Positions 56,669-64,000 of a DNA stretch of 64,000 nt are shown here, in pieces. The DNA comes from Desulfacinum hydrothermale DSM 13146 (lineage in GTDB: Bacteria > Desulfobacterota > Syntrophobacteria > Syntrophobacterales > DSM-9756): positions 1 through 64,000 of the forward strand of contig NZ_FWXF01000006.1 of assembly GCF_900176285.1 (NCBI RefSeq), written 5' to 3'. The notes under the pieces were generated by a model. It was not told the DNA's origin, searched no databases, and was given only the letters and a program-made list of their open reading frames with translations. Made by a program: the position numbers and the translations under genes. The number at the start of each line of letters is the position of its first letter. The first letter of the stretch is position 1.

Positions 56669-57437
56669 GGAGCGCCTCCCGTTGCAGCACCTGGTCCAAA
56701 ACGGAGCGAACCCGGTCCAGGGGCACCAGAGTATTGAAACAGGGCCCATTGGGCCGTTGGTTGAAGATCCCGTAAACGGGCAGGGGCAGCGTGTCCTGGA
56801 TCCCGCTCACCAGATCGCGCTCACAGGCCACGGCCACGATCAAATCGGGCCGGGTCTGCACCACGATGCGGCGGGCGATGGTCCCCCCCGTGGCCACCGC
56901 CAGATCCACTCCGTAGGTCTCGCTCAGCGCCAGAAGGCCACCGATGGGGCACTGGCCGCAACGCTTGCAGTTGGAGACGTGGTAGGTGATGCGAACGGAA
57001 CATTCGGCCCGCTGGAGGCAGTGGGGCATGAGCAGCAAGATCCTTCGGGGAGGTTGTCCCGAGCGGCAGCGGGCCAGGACCAGCTCGTTGTTGAAGGCCA
57101 CGAAGGCATGCTGGACCTGCCTTTTGGAAATGCCCACCAGCCGACCCACGAAGACAAGGAGAGGAAGCAGGCCCTTGGCGGTGAAGCCGCGCAGGGTGGC
57201 GGAAAAGGGCACGTCGCGGCCTCGCAAGGCGGCGGTGACCAGCAAGGCCACGACGCCCAGTTGCGCCGCAGCGAGACCGCCGAAAAAAAGCCCGGCCCAC
57301 AGCGGAAGCCTGGGATGAATCCGCGCAAAGCCGTAGTAGGGAACGGCGAAGAGGAGCGCCAGCACGGCACAGACGAGCGCACTGGCGGCCAGCAGAAGAA
57401 GAATCAGAAGGGCCTTGTCCGATAAAGCGCGCGCCAT
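56661..57437 (-). CDS. DUF116 cysteine-rich membrane protein
   Basis: A 258-residue protein of the DUF116 family. The first 80 residues hold two membrane helices (about 8-30 and 42-65). The conserved domain has LMPHCLQRAECSVR and a C-x2-C-x2-C-type cluster VSNCKRCGQCPIGGLLAL, then VATGGTIARRIV and VAVACERDLVSGI. The cysteines suggest an Fe-S or metal site, but no activity has been assigned to the family. ATG at 57437 has AGGGGG about ten bases upstream. It sits between fmt and rsmB, a place it holds in many relatives, which hints at a link with translation or cofactor maturation (inference). Confidence 0.85.
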   Translation of the reverse strand: MARALSDKALLILLLLAASALVCAVLALLFAVPYYGFARIHPRLPLWAGLFFGGLAAAQLGVVALLVTAALRGRDVPFSATLRGFTAKGLLPLLVFVGRLVGISKRQVQHAFVAFNNELVLARCRSGQPPRRILLLMPHCLQRAECSVRITYHVSNCKRCGQCPIGGLLALSETYGVDLAVATGGTIARRIVVQTRPDLIVAVACERDLVSGIQDTLPLPVYGIFNQRPNGPCFNTLVPLDRVRSVLDQVLQREALHG

Positions 57438-57457
57438 GCCGGGAAACCCCCTGTGAT

Positions 57458-58438
57458 TTACTGGAGAAGATCCCCGGCGGGAAGGGCATGACCGCGCAGG
57501 AATTCCTGGGCATCCAGAGCTCTCTTCCCTTCCCCTTGCAAGCGACCGATGAGGACCGCCTTGCCGTCTCCCGCCGCCACCAGCAAACCGTCCTCGCACT
57601 CTCCCAGAACCTCGCCGGGGCGCCCCGAAACATTCAGTTGGGACGGGCGGGCCCGGAAGAGCTTGAGGCGCTTTCCCCGGTGGGTTGTGTAGGCACCCGG
57701 CCAGGGGTCCAGGGCGCGAATCTGGTTGGCCACCTGTTGAGCAGGGCGGCCCCAGTCGACCCGGATCTCTCCCTTCTGGATGGGAGGCGCCGGGCAGGCC
57801 AGATGGTCGTCTTGGGCCATGGGGCGGCACCGTCCGGCATTCCACTGGGCCAACGTGCGGCACATGAGCTCGGCTCCCAGCGCCGCCAGACGGTCATGAA
57901 GCGTTCCGGCCGTATCTTCCGGCTGGATGGGCACCCGCTGCACAGCCAGCACCGGGCCCGTGTCCATGCCTTCGTCCATGAGCATGATCGAAACGCCCGT
58001 TTCTTCTTCCCCGTTCATAAGAGCCCGCTGGATGGGCGCTGCACCACGGTATTTGGGCAAAAGAGAGGGATGCACATTGAGGGCCCCCAGCGGAAAGCCT
58101 TCCAGCAGGGCCTTGGGAAGGAGCTGCCCGTAGGCCACCAGCACCAGGCATTGGGCATCCAACGACAGAAGGCGCTCCACCGCTTCCGGATGCCGGATCC
58201 TTTCCGGCTGGTAGACCGAAAGCCCCAGCCGCTGGGCGGCGATCTTCACAGGCGAAGGCGCCGGCTTCCTGCCCCGCCCCTTGGGACGGTCCGGCTGGGT
58301 CACCACCAGGGCAATGTCCGCGCCCCGCTTGGCCAGCTCTTCCAGGGTGGGAACGGCAAAATCGGGAGTACCCAGAAACACCAGGCGGGGAAAGATTTCT
58401 GTCAGGCTGTTTGGGCCTCTTTGATCCGCTTTTTCCAT
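57458..58438 (-). CDS. fmt: Methionyl-tRNA formyltransferase
   Basis: Formylates initiator Met-tRNA using 10-formyltetrahydrofolate; 326 residues. Motifs: VFLGTPDFAVPTLEEL at the N-terminus, VTQPDRPKGRGRK (folate-binding lid), the catalytic Asn/His block LNVHPSLLPKYRGAAPI and Asp in DEGMDTGPVL. The C-terminal OB-like tRNA domain begins near KGEIRVDWGRP. ATG at 58438 lies inside def (37-base overlap) and has no clear ribosome site, so translation is probably coupled; a shorter product starting nearer EIFPRLVFLG is possible. def and fmt act on the same initiator methionine. Confidence 0.96.
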   Translation of the reverse strand: MEKADQRGPNSLTEIFPRLVFLGTPDFAVPTLEELAKRGADIALVVTQPDRPKGRGRKPAPSPVKIAAQRLGLSVYQPERIRHPEAVERLLSLDAQCLVLVAYGQLLPKALLEGFPLGALNVHPSLLPKYRGAAPIQRALMNGEEETGVSIMLMDEGMDTGPVLAVQRVPIQPEDTAGTLHDRLAALGAELMCRTLAQWNAGRCRPMAQDDHLACPAPPIQKGEIRVDWGRPAQQVANQIRALDPWPGAYTTHRGKRLKLFRARPSQLNVSGRPGEVLGECEDGLLVAAGDGKAVLIGRLQGEGKRALDAQEFLRGHALPAGDLLQ

Positions 58439-58917
58439 TTCCGCTTGAAGATGTCCCGCTTGATAGGATTGAGATAATCAATGAAGAGCCGCCCCTCCAG
58501 GTGATCGATTTCGTGCTGCAGCGCCACCGCCAGAAGGCCGTCGGCGCGGATCTCCACCGGGTTTTCATCGGCGTCGAGCCCTCGGACCACCACCGATTCG
58601 TGCCGTTTCACATTGGAAAAGAAGTCGGGAACGCTCAAGCACCCTTCTTCCCCAATGACCTGCCCGGAGGCTTCCACGATCTCCGGATTGACCAGAACGA
58701 TGAGTCCGTGGTCATCCTCTTCCCGCTGCAGATCCACCAGGATGAGCCGAAGGGGACGCCCCACCTGGTTGGCCGCCAGCCCGATGCCCGGTGCGTCGTA
58801 CATGGTTTCGGCCATATCGTCGATGAGCTTTCGGATACCGGCATCCACCCTCTCAATGGGCTGCGCCTTTTGCCGCAGGACCGGGTCCGGGTACACGCAT
58901 ATATTGAGAATCGCCAT
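58402..58917 (-). CDS. def: Peptide deformylase
   Basis: A metallo-hydrolase that removes the formyl group from new proteins; 171 residues. All three family motifs are intact: GIGLAANQVG (I), EEGCLSVPD (II, metal Cys) and LQHEIDHLEGRLF (III, HExxH metal site). ATG at 58917 has GAGAGG seven bases upstream; a GTG at 58920 is just before it. It heads the def-fmt-DUF116-rsmB-rpe run and lies about 115 bases from the end of priA on the same strand. Confidence 0.97.
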   Translation of the reverse strand: MAILNICVYPDPVLRQKAQPIERVDAGIRKLIDDMAETMYDAPGIGLAANQVGRPLRLILVDLQREEDDHGLIVLVNPEIVEASGQVIGEEGCLSVPDFFSNVKRHESVVVRGLDADENPVEIRADGLLAVALQHEIDHLEGRLFIDYLNPIKRDIFKRKWKKRIKEAQTA

Positions 58918-59032
58918 CACAGTCCTCTCTTTCCTTAGATGGTCGCACGAAACCTCCGATGTCCCGCCGACTCACTGACTCTAAACATGTCGGTACGGAA
59001 TTTCAAGGCGAACCCGGGGGACTCCGCCACCC

Positions 59033-61504
59033 TCACAAACTGGACAGGGGATCCCGATCCACCACCACGTGGACCGTGCGGGGCAGCTTGCTCGCTTTGA
59101 GCCGATCCATCAACGATTCCAAAAACGGCTGCAAATGCGCATGGCTCCATGCTTTGATGTACAGGTTCCACCGGAAACGCCCCTTGAGTTTTTGGATCGG
59201 AGCGGGGGCAGGGCCCATGAGTGCGATGGGACGGCGGTTCTTTTCGAAGGCGGCTTTGAGCTGCTCCGCCTCCTGGGCGCATTGGCGCGCCGCCCGTCCC
59301 GCGGCCTCCGATTCGGGGGCGGTCACCAGCAGGCGAGCCATCCGGGTAAAGGGCGGGTATTGGAGCTCCTGGCGGGACGCCAGTTCCGCTTCGCAAAACT
59401 GCAGATAGTCCATGTGCACAGCCGCCTGGATGGCGTGATGGCGAGGGTTGTAGGTTTGGACCAGCACGCGCCCCGGGGCGTCGCCGCGGCCGGCACGACC
59501 CGCCACTTGCAAGAGCAGCTGCACCGTGGTCTCCCCCGAACGGAAATCGGCCACCTGGAGGGCCGTGTCGGCATTGATCACGCCCACCAGCGTCACGTCG
59601 GGAAAGTCGTGGCCTTTGGCCACCATCTGGGTGCCGATGAGCACCCGGGCCTTGCCGGAACGAAACACGTTCAGGGACTGGACCAGCTGTCCCGGGCGGC
59701 TCACCGCATCGCGATCGATACGAACCGTTTCCACATCAGGAAAGGCTTTCTTGCATTCCTCTTCCACACGCTCGGTGCCGAACCCGAAGGGAATGAGCGC
59801 ATGTTTCTGGCACACGGGGCAGGCCCCCGGCACCTGGGCTTCCCAGCCACAATAGTGGCATTGAAGACGATCGCTGCTTTGATGATAGGTGACGCTCACA
59901 GCACAATGGGGACATTGAAGCACGTAGCCGCACGTGCGGCACAAAAAGAAGGTGGCAAAGCCCCGGCGGTTGAGAAAAAGAATCGCCTGCCGGCCCTGTT
60001 CCAGGGTTTCACCCAGCGCCTTTTGCAGCTCGGGCGACAGGATGCGAAACGGTCCCCGGTGCCGGCGCATGTCCACGACGGCAACCTGCGGCAAAGGCCG
60101 ATCTTCCACGCGTTTTTGAAGCCGAAGGAGCTCGTAACGACCCTGCCGCCAATGGTGAATGGACTGGAGGGAGGGGGTGGCTGAACCGAGAAGAACCGGG
60201 ATGTCCAGCAGGCGGGCCCGCATGAGCGCAGCATCCCGGGCATGGTAGCGAAGCCGGTCGTCCTGTTTGTAGGAGCCGTCGTGCTCCTCGTCCACCACGA
60301 TGAGCCCCAGATTGGGAAGCGGGCTGAAGACCGCCGAGCGGACACCCAGGACCACCGGGCTTTCGCCCCCCACGATCTTCTTCCATTGATCGTCCCGCAC
60401 CCCGGGCGACAAGCCGCTGTGCCAGACGGCCAGCCGACGGCCGAAACGGGAGCGAAAGAGCGCCTCCAGCTGGGTGCTCAAGGCGATCTCCGGCACCAGC
60501 ACCAACGCCGTCCTGCCGGCGGCCAACACCCGTTCGATCAGGGCCAGATAGACTTCCGTCTTGCCGCTACCCGTCACGCCGAAAAGAACGAAGGGGTGGA
60601 AGGCACCGGCCGTCAAGGTTTGGCCTACCCGGGTCACCACCTGGTCTTGGTCCGGCGTCAGGGCCATGGGAGCGGTGGGGGCCATGGCCTGGGCGAAGGG
60701 CGATTCCTGGACCACCTCCCGATCCTCCACCCGCAGAAAGCCTTCGTCTTGGAGCTTCTTGACCCAGTAGTGCACATGGGCCGCCCGGTTGCGCAGGTGG
60801 CCAAGGCTGCAGGTCCCGCCCGCTTCCAGGAGCACCTCCAGAAAGCTCCGCAGATATGGACTCCGGGCCACCCGCTCCGGCGGCGGTTCCTGCACCAGGT
60901 GGATCATGCGAACCACCCTTTGGGACGGCTGGGCGGCGGGCCACACATAATCCCTTTGGATCCAGCCTTTTTCTTCCAGTCTTTGGGCGTGCGCCTTCCA
61001 GCCCCTGGGCAGAGCCCGAAGCTCTTTGCGCGGGATGGCCCCGGAGAGCTTCAGGGCCTCCTCCAGGGCCCGGGCCCCCGCCGAGCGGGGCGCCGATCTC
61101 CCCGGAGCCCCCAACCCCTGAGCGCCTTCTTCAGTCAACCGGTAGCGCACGACGGGCTTTGCCAAAAGTCCCGTGGGAAGCGCCGTCTCCAGCACGGCAG
61201 GGAGGGGGTGCAGGTAGTAGGAAGCCATCCACCGGCACAGCTTCATAAGATCCGCGGGCAGCACCGGCCGCTGGTCCAGCACGACCGCCACATCCCTCAG
61301 GCCCTTTTCCAGGGCCGGATCGGGCAAGGTCCGGGCCACACCGACAACGATCCCCAGGGCCTCACGGCGCCCCAAGGGAACCAGGACACGAACGCCCGAC
61401 TGAACCCTGGGCTTCAAGGCAGTGGGAATGCGGTAGTGGAGCGGTTCGGCCGGGCCGTTGGGAATGGCCACTTCGGCATAGGAGACGGCGGGATCGGACT
61501 TCAT
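59033..61504 (-). CDS. priA: Primosomal protein N', replication restart helicase
   Basis: An 823-residue helicase that reloads the replisome at stalled forks. The N-terminal 3'-DNA-end-binding domain has LHYRIP and RVLVPLGRREALG. Walker A is GVTGSGKTEVYLALI and the DEAH-type box is VVDEEHDGSYKQ. An eight-cysteine zinc-binding insert is complete (FFLCRTCGYVLQCPHC, LQCHYCG, ACPVCQ). The helicase motif VAGRAGRGDAPGRVLVQT is in place, and the C-terminal domain ends in HVVVDRDPLSSL. The ATG at 61504 overlaps the M23 gene's stop as ATGA. Confidence 0.96.
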   Translation of the reverse strand: MKSDPAVSYAEVAIPNGPAEPLHYRIPTALKPRVQSGVRVLVPLGRREALGIVVGVARTLPDPALEKGLRDVAVVLDQRPVLPADLMKLCRWMASYYLHPLPAVLETALPTGLLAKPVVRYRLTEEGAQGLGAPGRSAPRSAGARALEEALKLSGAIPRKELRALPRGWKAHAQRLEEKGWIQRDYVWPAAQPSQRVVRMIHLVQEPPPERVARSPYLRSFLEVLLEAGGTCSLGHLRNRAAHVHYWVKKLQDEGFLRVEDREVVQESPFAQAMAPTAPMALTPDQDQVVTRVGQTLTAGAFHPFVLFGVTGSGKTEVYLALIERVLAAGRTALVLVPEIALSTQLEALFRSRFGRRLAVWHSGLSPGVRDDQWKKIVGGESPVVLGVRSAVFSPLPNLGLIVVDEEHDGSYKQDDRLRYHARDAALMRARLLDIPVLLGSATPSLQSIHHWRQGRYELLRLQKRVEDRPLPQVAVVDMRRHRGPFRILSPELQKALGETLEQGRQAILFLNRRGFATFFLCRTCGYVLQCPHCAVSVTYHQSSDRLQCHYCGWEAQVPGACPVCQKHALIPFGFGTERVEEECKKAFPDVETVRIDRDAVSRPGQLVQSLNVFRSGKARVLIGTQMVAKGHDFPDVTLVGVINADTALQVADFRSGETTVQLLLQVAGRAGRGDAPGRVLVQTYNPRHHAIQAAVHMDYLQFCEAELASRQELQYPPFTRMARLLVTAPESEAAGRAARQCAQEAEQLKAAFEKNRRPIALMGPAPAPIQKLKGRFRWNLYIKAWSHAHLQPFLESLMDRLKASKLPRTVHVVVDRDPLSSL

Positions 61505-62892
61505 GGGCTGTCGGCGGATGGTGCCTCCACCCGGGCGACGGCGGTCTCTTGGAGCTTGGCCAGATGTCGCCGGCGGGTGGCTTGAAAATCGGCCAGCAGC
61601 TTCTTGGGAACCGATCTGGCATGGGGAAAAGTGGTTTTCAAAAAATTGATGGGCTTTCCGTTTTTGTAGAAGCGAAAATCCAGGTGTGGGCCCGTGGCCA
61701 GGCCACTCTGTCCCACATAGCCGATCACCTCCCCCTGTTTGACTCGGGAACCCACCTTGAGACCCTTGGCGAATCGGGAAAGATGTCCATAGGTCGTTTT
61801 GTAAGTGGCGTTGTGCTTGATCGCCACGAAACGGCCGAAGCCGCCCTTCCAGCCCCTGAAGATCACCTTCCCGTCGCCCAGGGCGCTCACCGGGGTGCCG
61901 GTCGGGGCGGCATAGTCGATGCCCAGGTGAGGGCGGTAGATCTTCAGGATGGGGTGAAACCGGCGGTAGGTGAAGGTGGAGCTGATCCGTCGGTAACTCA
62001 AAGGGGCCTTGAGGAACATCTTGCGAAGGGACCGTCCCTTCTCGTCGAAATAATCCCCATACCCGTCCGGAAGCTCATAGTAGTGGGCCTCGTAGGTTCG
62101 CCCCGAAACACGCATGGTGGCGGCCCGTATCGGTCCCGCTTTCACCCGACGCCCGTCTCGCACCGTCTGATCAAAATAGACGGCGAAGGTATCCCCCGTT
62201 CTCAGATCGGTATTGAAATCGATGTCGAAGGCGAAGATATCCGCCAGTTCCATGATCAGGGAAGCAGGCAGCCCGGCGCGGAGGCAGGATGTGTAGAGGT
62301 TATCGGTGACGGTTCCCGATACCGCCTGCTGCAGAACGAAAGCACCCTGCCCCTTATCCCGACATACCCATGTGTTTCCCACTTTGGCGAGCACCGATTG
62401 CTTGCCGTCCTTATCCGTGTATTCCACACGCACCGGCTCGCCGGTATTCTTGTCCGTATAGACAGCCAAGCGGTCTCCCGGACGGATCCGGTCAGGGCGG
62501 CAAAACCAGGGGCACGTCTCTTTCCACTCCAGCACGCAACCGGCCGGAAGACCCGCTTCCTGCAAGATCTTGTACAGGCTGTCGCCTTTCACGACCTGGT
62601 GCGTGCGCTTTTCCAACCGCGCCCAGTAGTTTTGTTCCAGCGAAAAGATATCGTCGTAAGCGGCAGGCGGGTTTTGCGTTGATCTCCCTTCCGGCGGGAC
62701 GGATCCCGCAGGAGACGGCTGTCCCTGCACCCCCGAAGGCCCGTTGGAGGGGGGGGTGTGCACCTGGCGCATTCCCGCAAAGACCGCCACCGCAAGAAGG
62801 GCAGCCACGCCCAGGAGCTTGATCGCCCTGGGACCTCGGGGCTTGCGCCGGACCCATGGACTCGATTTCTTGGAAAAACGAATGCGCTTCAT
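61501..62892 (-). CDS. M23 family peptidoglycan endopeptidase, membrane-anchored
   Basis: A 463-residue cell-wall hydrolase. The basic N-terminus and one helix (about 28-45) anchor it, followed by a proline-rich linker. A LysM/OapA-like wall-binding segment (THQVVKGDSLYKILQEAGL) and a second domain lead to the C-terminal M23 lysostaphin-like domain: HLGIDYAAPTGTPV (metal His and Asp), YGHLSRF and GLATGPHLDFRF. The last motif reads His-Leu-Asp where many relatives have His-Leu-His, so the third metal ligand may be Asp. ATG at 62892 was chosen by the basic start and helix; its ribosome site is poor and earlier in-frame ATGs (62913, 62928) exist. Its stop overlaps priA. Confidence 0.88.
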   Translation of the reverse strand: MKRIRFSKKSSPWVRRKPRGPRAIKLLGVAALLAVAVFAGMRQVHTPPSNGPSGVQGQPSPAGSVPPEGRSTQNPPAAYDDIFSLEQNYWARLEKRTHQVVKGDSLYKILQEAGLPAGCVLEWKETCPWFCRPDRIRPGDRLAVYTDKNTGEPVRVEYTDKDGKQSVLAKVGNTWVCRDKGQGAFVLQQAVSGTVTDNLYTSCLRAGLPASLIMELADIFAFDIDFNTDLRTGDTFAVYFDQTVRDGRRVKAGPIRAATMRVSGRTYEAHYYELPDGYGDYFDEKGRSLRKMFLKAPLSYRRISSTFTYRRFHPILKIYRPHLGIDYAAPTGTPVSALGDGKVIFRGWKGGFGRFVAIKHNATYKTTYGHLSRFAKGLKVGSRVKQGEVIGYVGQSGLATGPHLDFRFYKNGKPINFLKTTFPHARSVPKKLLADFQATRRRHLAKLQETAVARVEAPSADSP

Positions 62893-63135
62893 CTCGGGAC
62901 CGGAGGCTACCATAGACCGCCACATAAGGTCAAAAAAAAGTAACCATCGCGCGTTGCAAGGAAGTATGAGATGCGCTTTGTTCTCTTCCCTTACAAAAGA
63001 CAATAAAGCCCCCACGATGCGCACGTTTCTGTTATCACAGCATTTTTTGTTCATTGCGGACTTTTGAAGGAAAGCGCGAGCGATGCGACAGGCAGATTTT
63101 TCTTTATTTCATGCGGGTTTTGATCGATTAAAGGC

Positions 63136-63163
63136 TTGCAAAGCCTTGATCGGGCGGTATAAT
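63136..63163 (+). promoter_or_regulatory. Strong sigma-70 promoter for the HU gene
   Basis: The 402-bp spacer 62893-63294 holds no gene. TTGCAA (63136-63141), a 16-nt spacer and a perfect TATAAT (63158-63163) would start transcription near 63170, giving a leader of about 125 nt to the HU ATG. The strength fits an abundant nucleoid protein. Confidence 0.7.
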
Positions 63164-63294
63164 TTCTCTGCGTCTTGCGAGCTTATGTTCACGTGGCTTA
63201 ATCTTCCGTTGCAGTCTGGACGCTCCCCCCCCAAGGCATTCATCAGAGGAGTTGGTTGGTTTTTCGGGGAACCATGAACCAAGAGGAGGAAAGA

Positions 63295-63567
63295 ATGACG
63301 AAGGCAGATCTTGTGGCAAAAATGGCAGACGATGCGGGCATCACCAAGGCCGCCGCGGAAAAGGCGCTCAACAGCTTTGTTGACGCCGTGACCGAAACCC
63401 TGGCCCAGGGGGACAAGGTGACCCTGGTGGGTTTTGGAACCTTCAGCGTGGCGGAACGGGCCGCCCGGGAAGGCCGCAACCCGCGTACGGGCGAGGCGAT
63501 CACCATCGCCGCCAGCAAGGTGATCAAGTTCAAGGCAGGCAGCAAGCTCAAAGAAGCTGTCCAATAA
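63295..63567 (+). CDS. hup: HU-type DNA-binding protein
   Basis: A 90-residue histone-like nucleoid protein that bends and compacts DNA as a dimer. The full HU/IHF signature is present: [18 protein letters not shown] at the N-terminus, [20 protein letters not shown] (DNA-binding arm, with GRNPRTGE) and [12 protein letters not shown] at the end. At this length and sequence it is HU-like and not IHF. ATG at 63295 has AGAGGAGGAAAGA just upstream, an excellent ribosome site. Preceded by a strong promoter and closed by a perfect terminator, it is a single-gene unit. Confidence 0.95.
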   Translation: MTKADLVAKMADDAGITKAAAEKALNSFVDAVTETLAQGDKVTLVGFGTFSVAERAAREGRNPRTGEAITIAASKVIKFKAGSKLKEAVQ

Positions 63568-63591
63568 ACTGTTCAATAAATCATCCCCTCC

Positions 63592-63625
63592 AAACCGGTT
63601 CGACGCTGGGCGATCGAACCGGTTT
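63592..63625 (+). terminator. Terminator after the HU gene
   Basis: AAACCGGTTCG (63592-63602), a 12-base loop, CGAACCGGTTT (63615-63625): a perfect 11-base stem ending in TTT, 24 bases past the stop. The A/T ends let it work on either strand. Confidence 0.75.
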
Positions 63626-63720
63626 GGTGTGCATCGATCCCCGCCATGCCATTGGCAAGCTCCCGACCACTCATTGAGCCCCAACGATCCCGAAAGGATC
63701 CCACTCTCCCTGCCCATGCG

Positions 63721-64000
63721 GTGATGGCGTTCACACCCCAGGACCAGCAGGCTTGCCGATCTCTTTTGAGCCGGCGCTGGGAAAGGCCCCATCGGATCTT
63801 TTTGGCGGACGCGGTGGCGGGTGATTTTGAGGGCACGCCGGTGGCCGTCCTCGGTCCCATGCTGGGAGCGCCGCAGGCTGTCCTGGTGATGGAAAAAGCG
63901 ATCGCCCTGGGAGTGCGCCGTGTGATCGCTTACGGTTGGTGCGGTTCGCTGCAGCCCGCCGTGGCGGTGGGTGATGTGGTTTTGCCCACGAAAGCTTTCT
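63721..64000 (+). CDS. Nucleoside phosphorylase family protein, N-terminal part
   Basis: The first 93 residues of a phosphorylase-superfamily (PNP/UDP phosphorylase) protein running off the right edge. VAVLGPMLGAPQAVLVMEKA is the phosphate-binding and fold start, and VIAYGWCGSLQPAVAVGDVV is the conserved block (in other members G-x-C/A-G-x-L-x-P). Purine nucleosides, methylthioadenosine or uridine are possible substrates; the part seen does not decide. The start is GTG at 63721 or ATG at 63724; neither has a ribosome site. It lies after the HU terminator, so it should have its own promoter. Confidence 0.78.
   Translation, partial: MMAFTPQDQQACRSLLSRRWERPHRIFLADAVAGDFEGTPVAVLGPMLGAPQAVLVMEKAIALGVRRVIAYGWCGSLQPAVAVGDVVLPTKAF

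Overview
The window is GC-rich chromosomal DNA from an anaerobic, probably sulfate-reducing or syntrophic member of the Desulfobacterota (Syntrophobacter/Desulfacinum-like). This is an inference. It rests on a heterodisulfide reductase HdrA that appears to be a selenoprotein, on many multi-PAS hybrid sensor kinases, on the gene order def-fmt-DUF116-rsmB-rpe, and on an archaeal-type thymidylate synthase. Almost everything is chromosomal core or envelope/regulatory content. I see no phage, plasmid, insertion sequence, CRISPR array, rRNA or tRNA.

Layout. 1-290 (-): 5' end of hdrA, with an in-frame UGA that reads as selenocysteine. 845-5319 (+): a lipoprotein solute-binding protein translationally coupled to a large hybrid sensor kinase. 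5442-9914 (+): transketolase, a DUF3047 protein and a trans-sulfuration PLP enzyme. 10188-16988 (-): a PpiD-like chaperone, a small PLDc_N membrane protein, two paralogous dynamin-like GTPases and a DUF4126 membrane protein. 17202-22978 (+): an OB/HD nuclease, then tmk-holB-ricT-metG. 23823-27251 (+): a second hybrid sensor kinase. 27313-38539 (-): a metal-efflux island (ABC exporter, TolC-type channel, YHS protein, CusB-type adaptor, CusA-type pump) ending in a fatty acid hydroxylase-superfamily protein. 39237-44042 (+): two sensor kinases and a sigma-54-dependent response regulator, followed by the wreck of a Ser/Thr kinase-FGE fusion gene. 45131-49233: thymidylate synthase, a short QueG-like Fe-S protein, a lipoprotein and two methyltransferases. 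49626-52225 (+): metK-ahcY, the methyl-cycle pair. 52385-58917 (-): thiolase and 3-hydroxyacyl-CoA dehydrogenase, then rpe, rsmB, DUF116, fmt and def. 59033-62892 (-): priA and an M23 endopeptidase. 63295-64000 (+): an HU-type protein and the start of a nucleoside phosphorylase.

How the genes fit together. Translation and replication housekeeping (metG, fmt, def, rsmB, ricT, tmk, holB, priA) is packed into overlapping operons. metK and ahcY make S-adenosylmethionine and clear S-adenosylhomocysteine next to a methyltransferase gene. The sensory genes are unusually dense: four histidine kinases and one enhancer-binding regulator.

A family of about 200-bp non-coding repeats built round a GC-rich palindrome sits between genes at eight or so places, in both orientations, sometimes split or inverted. 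A second repeat of about 100 bp occurs twice. The best candidates for new biology are the selenocysteine HdrA, the paired GTPase/DUF4126 membrane cluster and the repeat families.
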